Shown one piece after another: positions 63,944 through 64,000 of a stretch of DNA of 64,000 nucleotides. The DNA lies in the NCBI GenBank assembly GCA_017849435.1, contig JAFIGY010000004.1:1-64000 (forward strand). The letters run 5' to 3'. Position numbers and translations under genes: made by a program. The notes beneath the pieces are model-generated. The model was given only the letters and a program-made list of their open reading frames with translations, was not told where the DNA came from and did not search any database. How positions within the stretch are numbered: position 1 is the stretch's first letter; each line of letters begins with the position of its first letter. This DNA comes from Chitinophaga niabensis. Its GTDB lineage: Bacteria > Bacteroidota > Bacteroidia > Chitinophagales > Chitinophagaceae.

Positions 63944-64000
63944 TATAATGCCGTTCGTCATTTTTTCTATATCCCTGCGGCGTTCGTACCCGTTTTTAAA

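Noticed and set aside
1-64000. Prophage, defence island or biosynthetic cluster
   Set aside because: No integrase, terminase, restriction, toxin-antitoxin, NRPS/PKS or similar genes were recognised; the ORF6N remnant is the only phage-type trace.

Overview
The window looks like a chromosome segment from a member of the Bacteroidota, most likely Chitinophagaceae. The evidence is a FecI-type sigma factor, FecR, SusC (with an STN domain) and SusD locus at the right end, recurrent TAnnTTTG -7 promoter elements, AT-rich start regions with few Shine-Dalgarno sites, many signal-peptide or lipobox proteins, and family-typical proteins such as DUF3857/transglutaminase and DUF937-OmpA proteins. The family placement is inference; the phylum is well supported. 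No phage, transposase, CRISPR array, rRNA or integrase is visible.

Layout. (1) 1-3215: an intact tRNA-Pro(CGG) with its terminator, then an apparently AT-richer segment of about 3 kb with five small enzyme/regulator genes (DHFR-like, SRPBCC, VOC, HxlR, secreted NTF2-like), closed by a decayed direct repeat of the 5' half of the same tRNA and its upstream flank next to queG. (2) 3216-9485: queG, divergent from two overlapping DUF3857/transglutaminase genes, then a membrane-anchored DUF937-OmpA protein. (3) 9847-16684: clpB, a guanine deaminase gene with a structured leader, two consecutive ECF sigma/anti-sigma modules on the minus strand, and an NlpC/P60 peptidase. (4) 16732-24128: housekeeping genes (ppa, phoH, purE, rpe), a multi-PAS histidine kinase with its receiver protein, and two lipoproteins. 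(5) 24170-29049: thrABC with a Thr/Ile-codon-rich leader peptide upstream of thrA. (6) 29408-32748: tyrosine/homogentisate catabolism (hmgA, an aldo/keto reductase, hpd). (7) 32830-34372: an ORF6N-domain remnant with two related palindromes, a small membrane protein and an L,D-transpeptidase. (8) 34530-40504: a gluconate_2-dh3-type subunit, two tandem GMC oxidoreductases and a GH35 beta-galactosidase, together suggesting extracytoplasmic sugar oxidation and hydrolysis. (9) 40664-56800: a CBS protein and a complete complex I cluster nuoA-N with fused nuoCD and an extra metallo-beta-lactamase-fold gene between nuoB and nuoCD. (10) 56866-63844: sigma factor, FecR, SusC and SusD_2, a cell-surface-signalled nutrient uptake locus.

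The most interesting signals are the tRNA-Pro direct repeat enclosing the 3 kb cassette, the thr leader peptide with alternative base pairing, the three-way-junction leader of the guanine deaminase gene, the hydrolase gene inside the nuo cluster, and the palindrome pair in and after the ORF6N remnant. I saw no single unmistakable new multi-gene defence or biosynthetic system.
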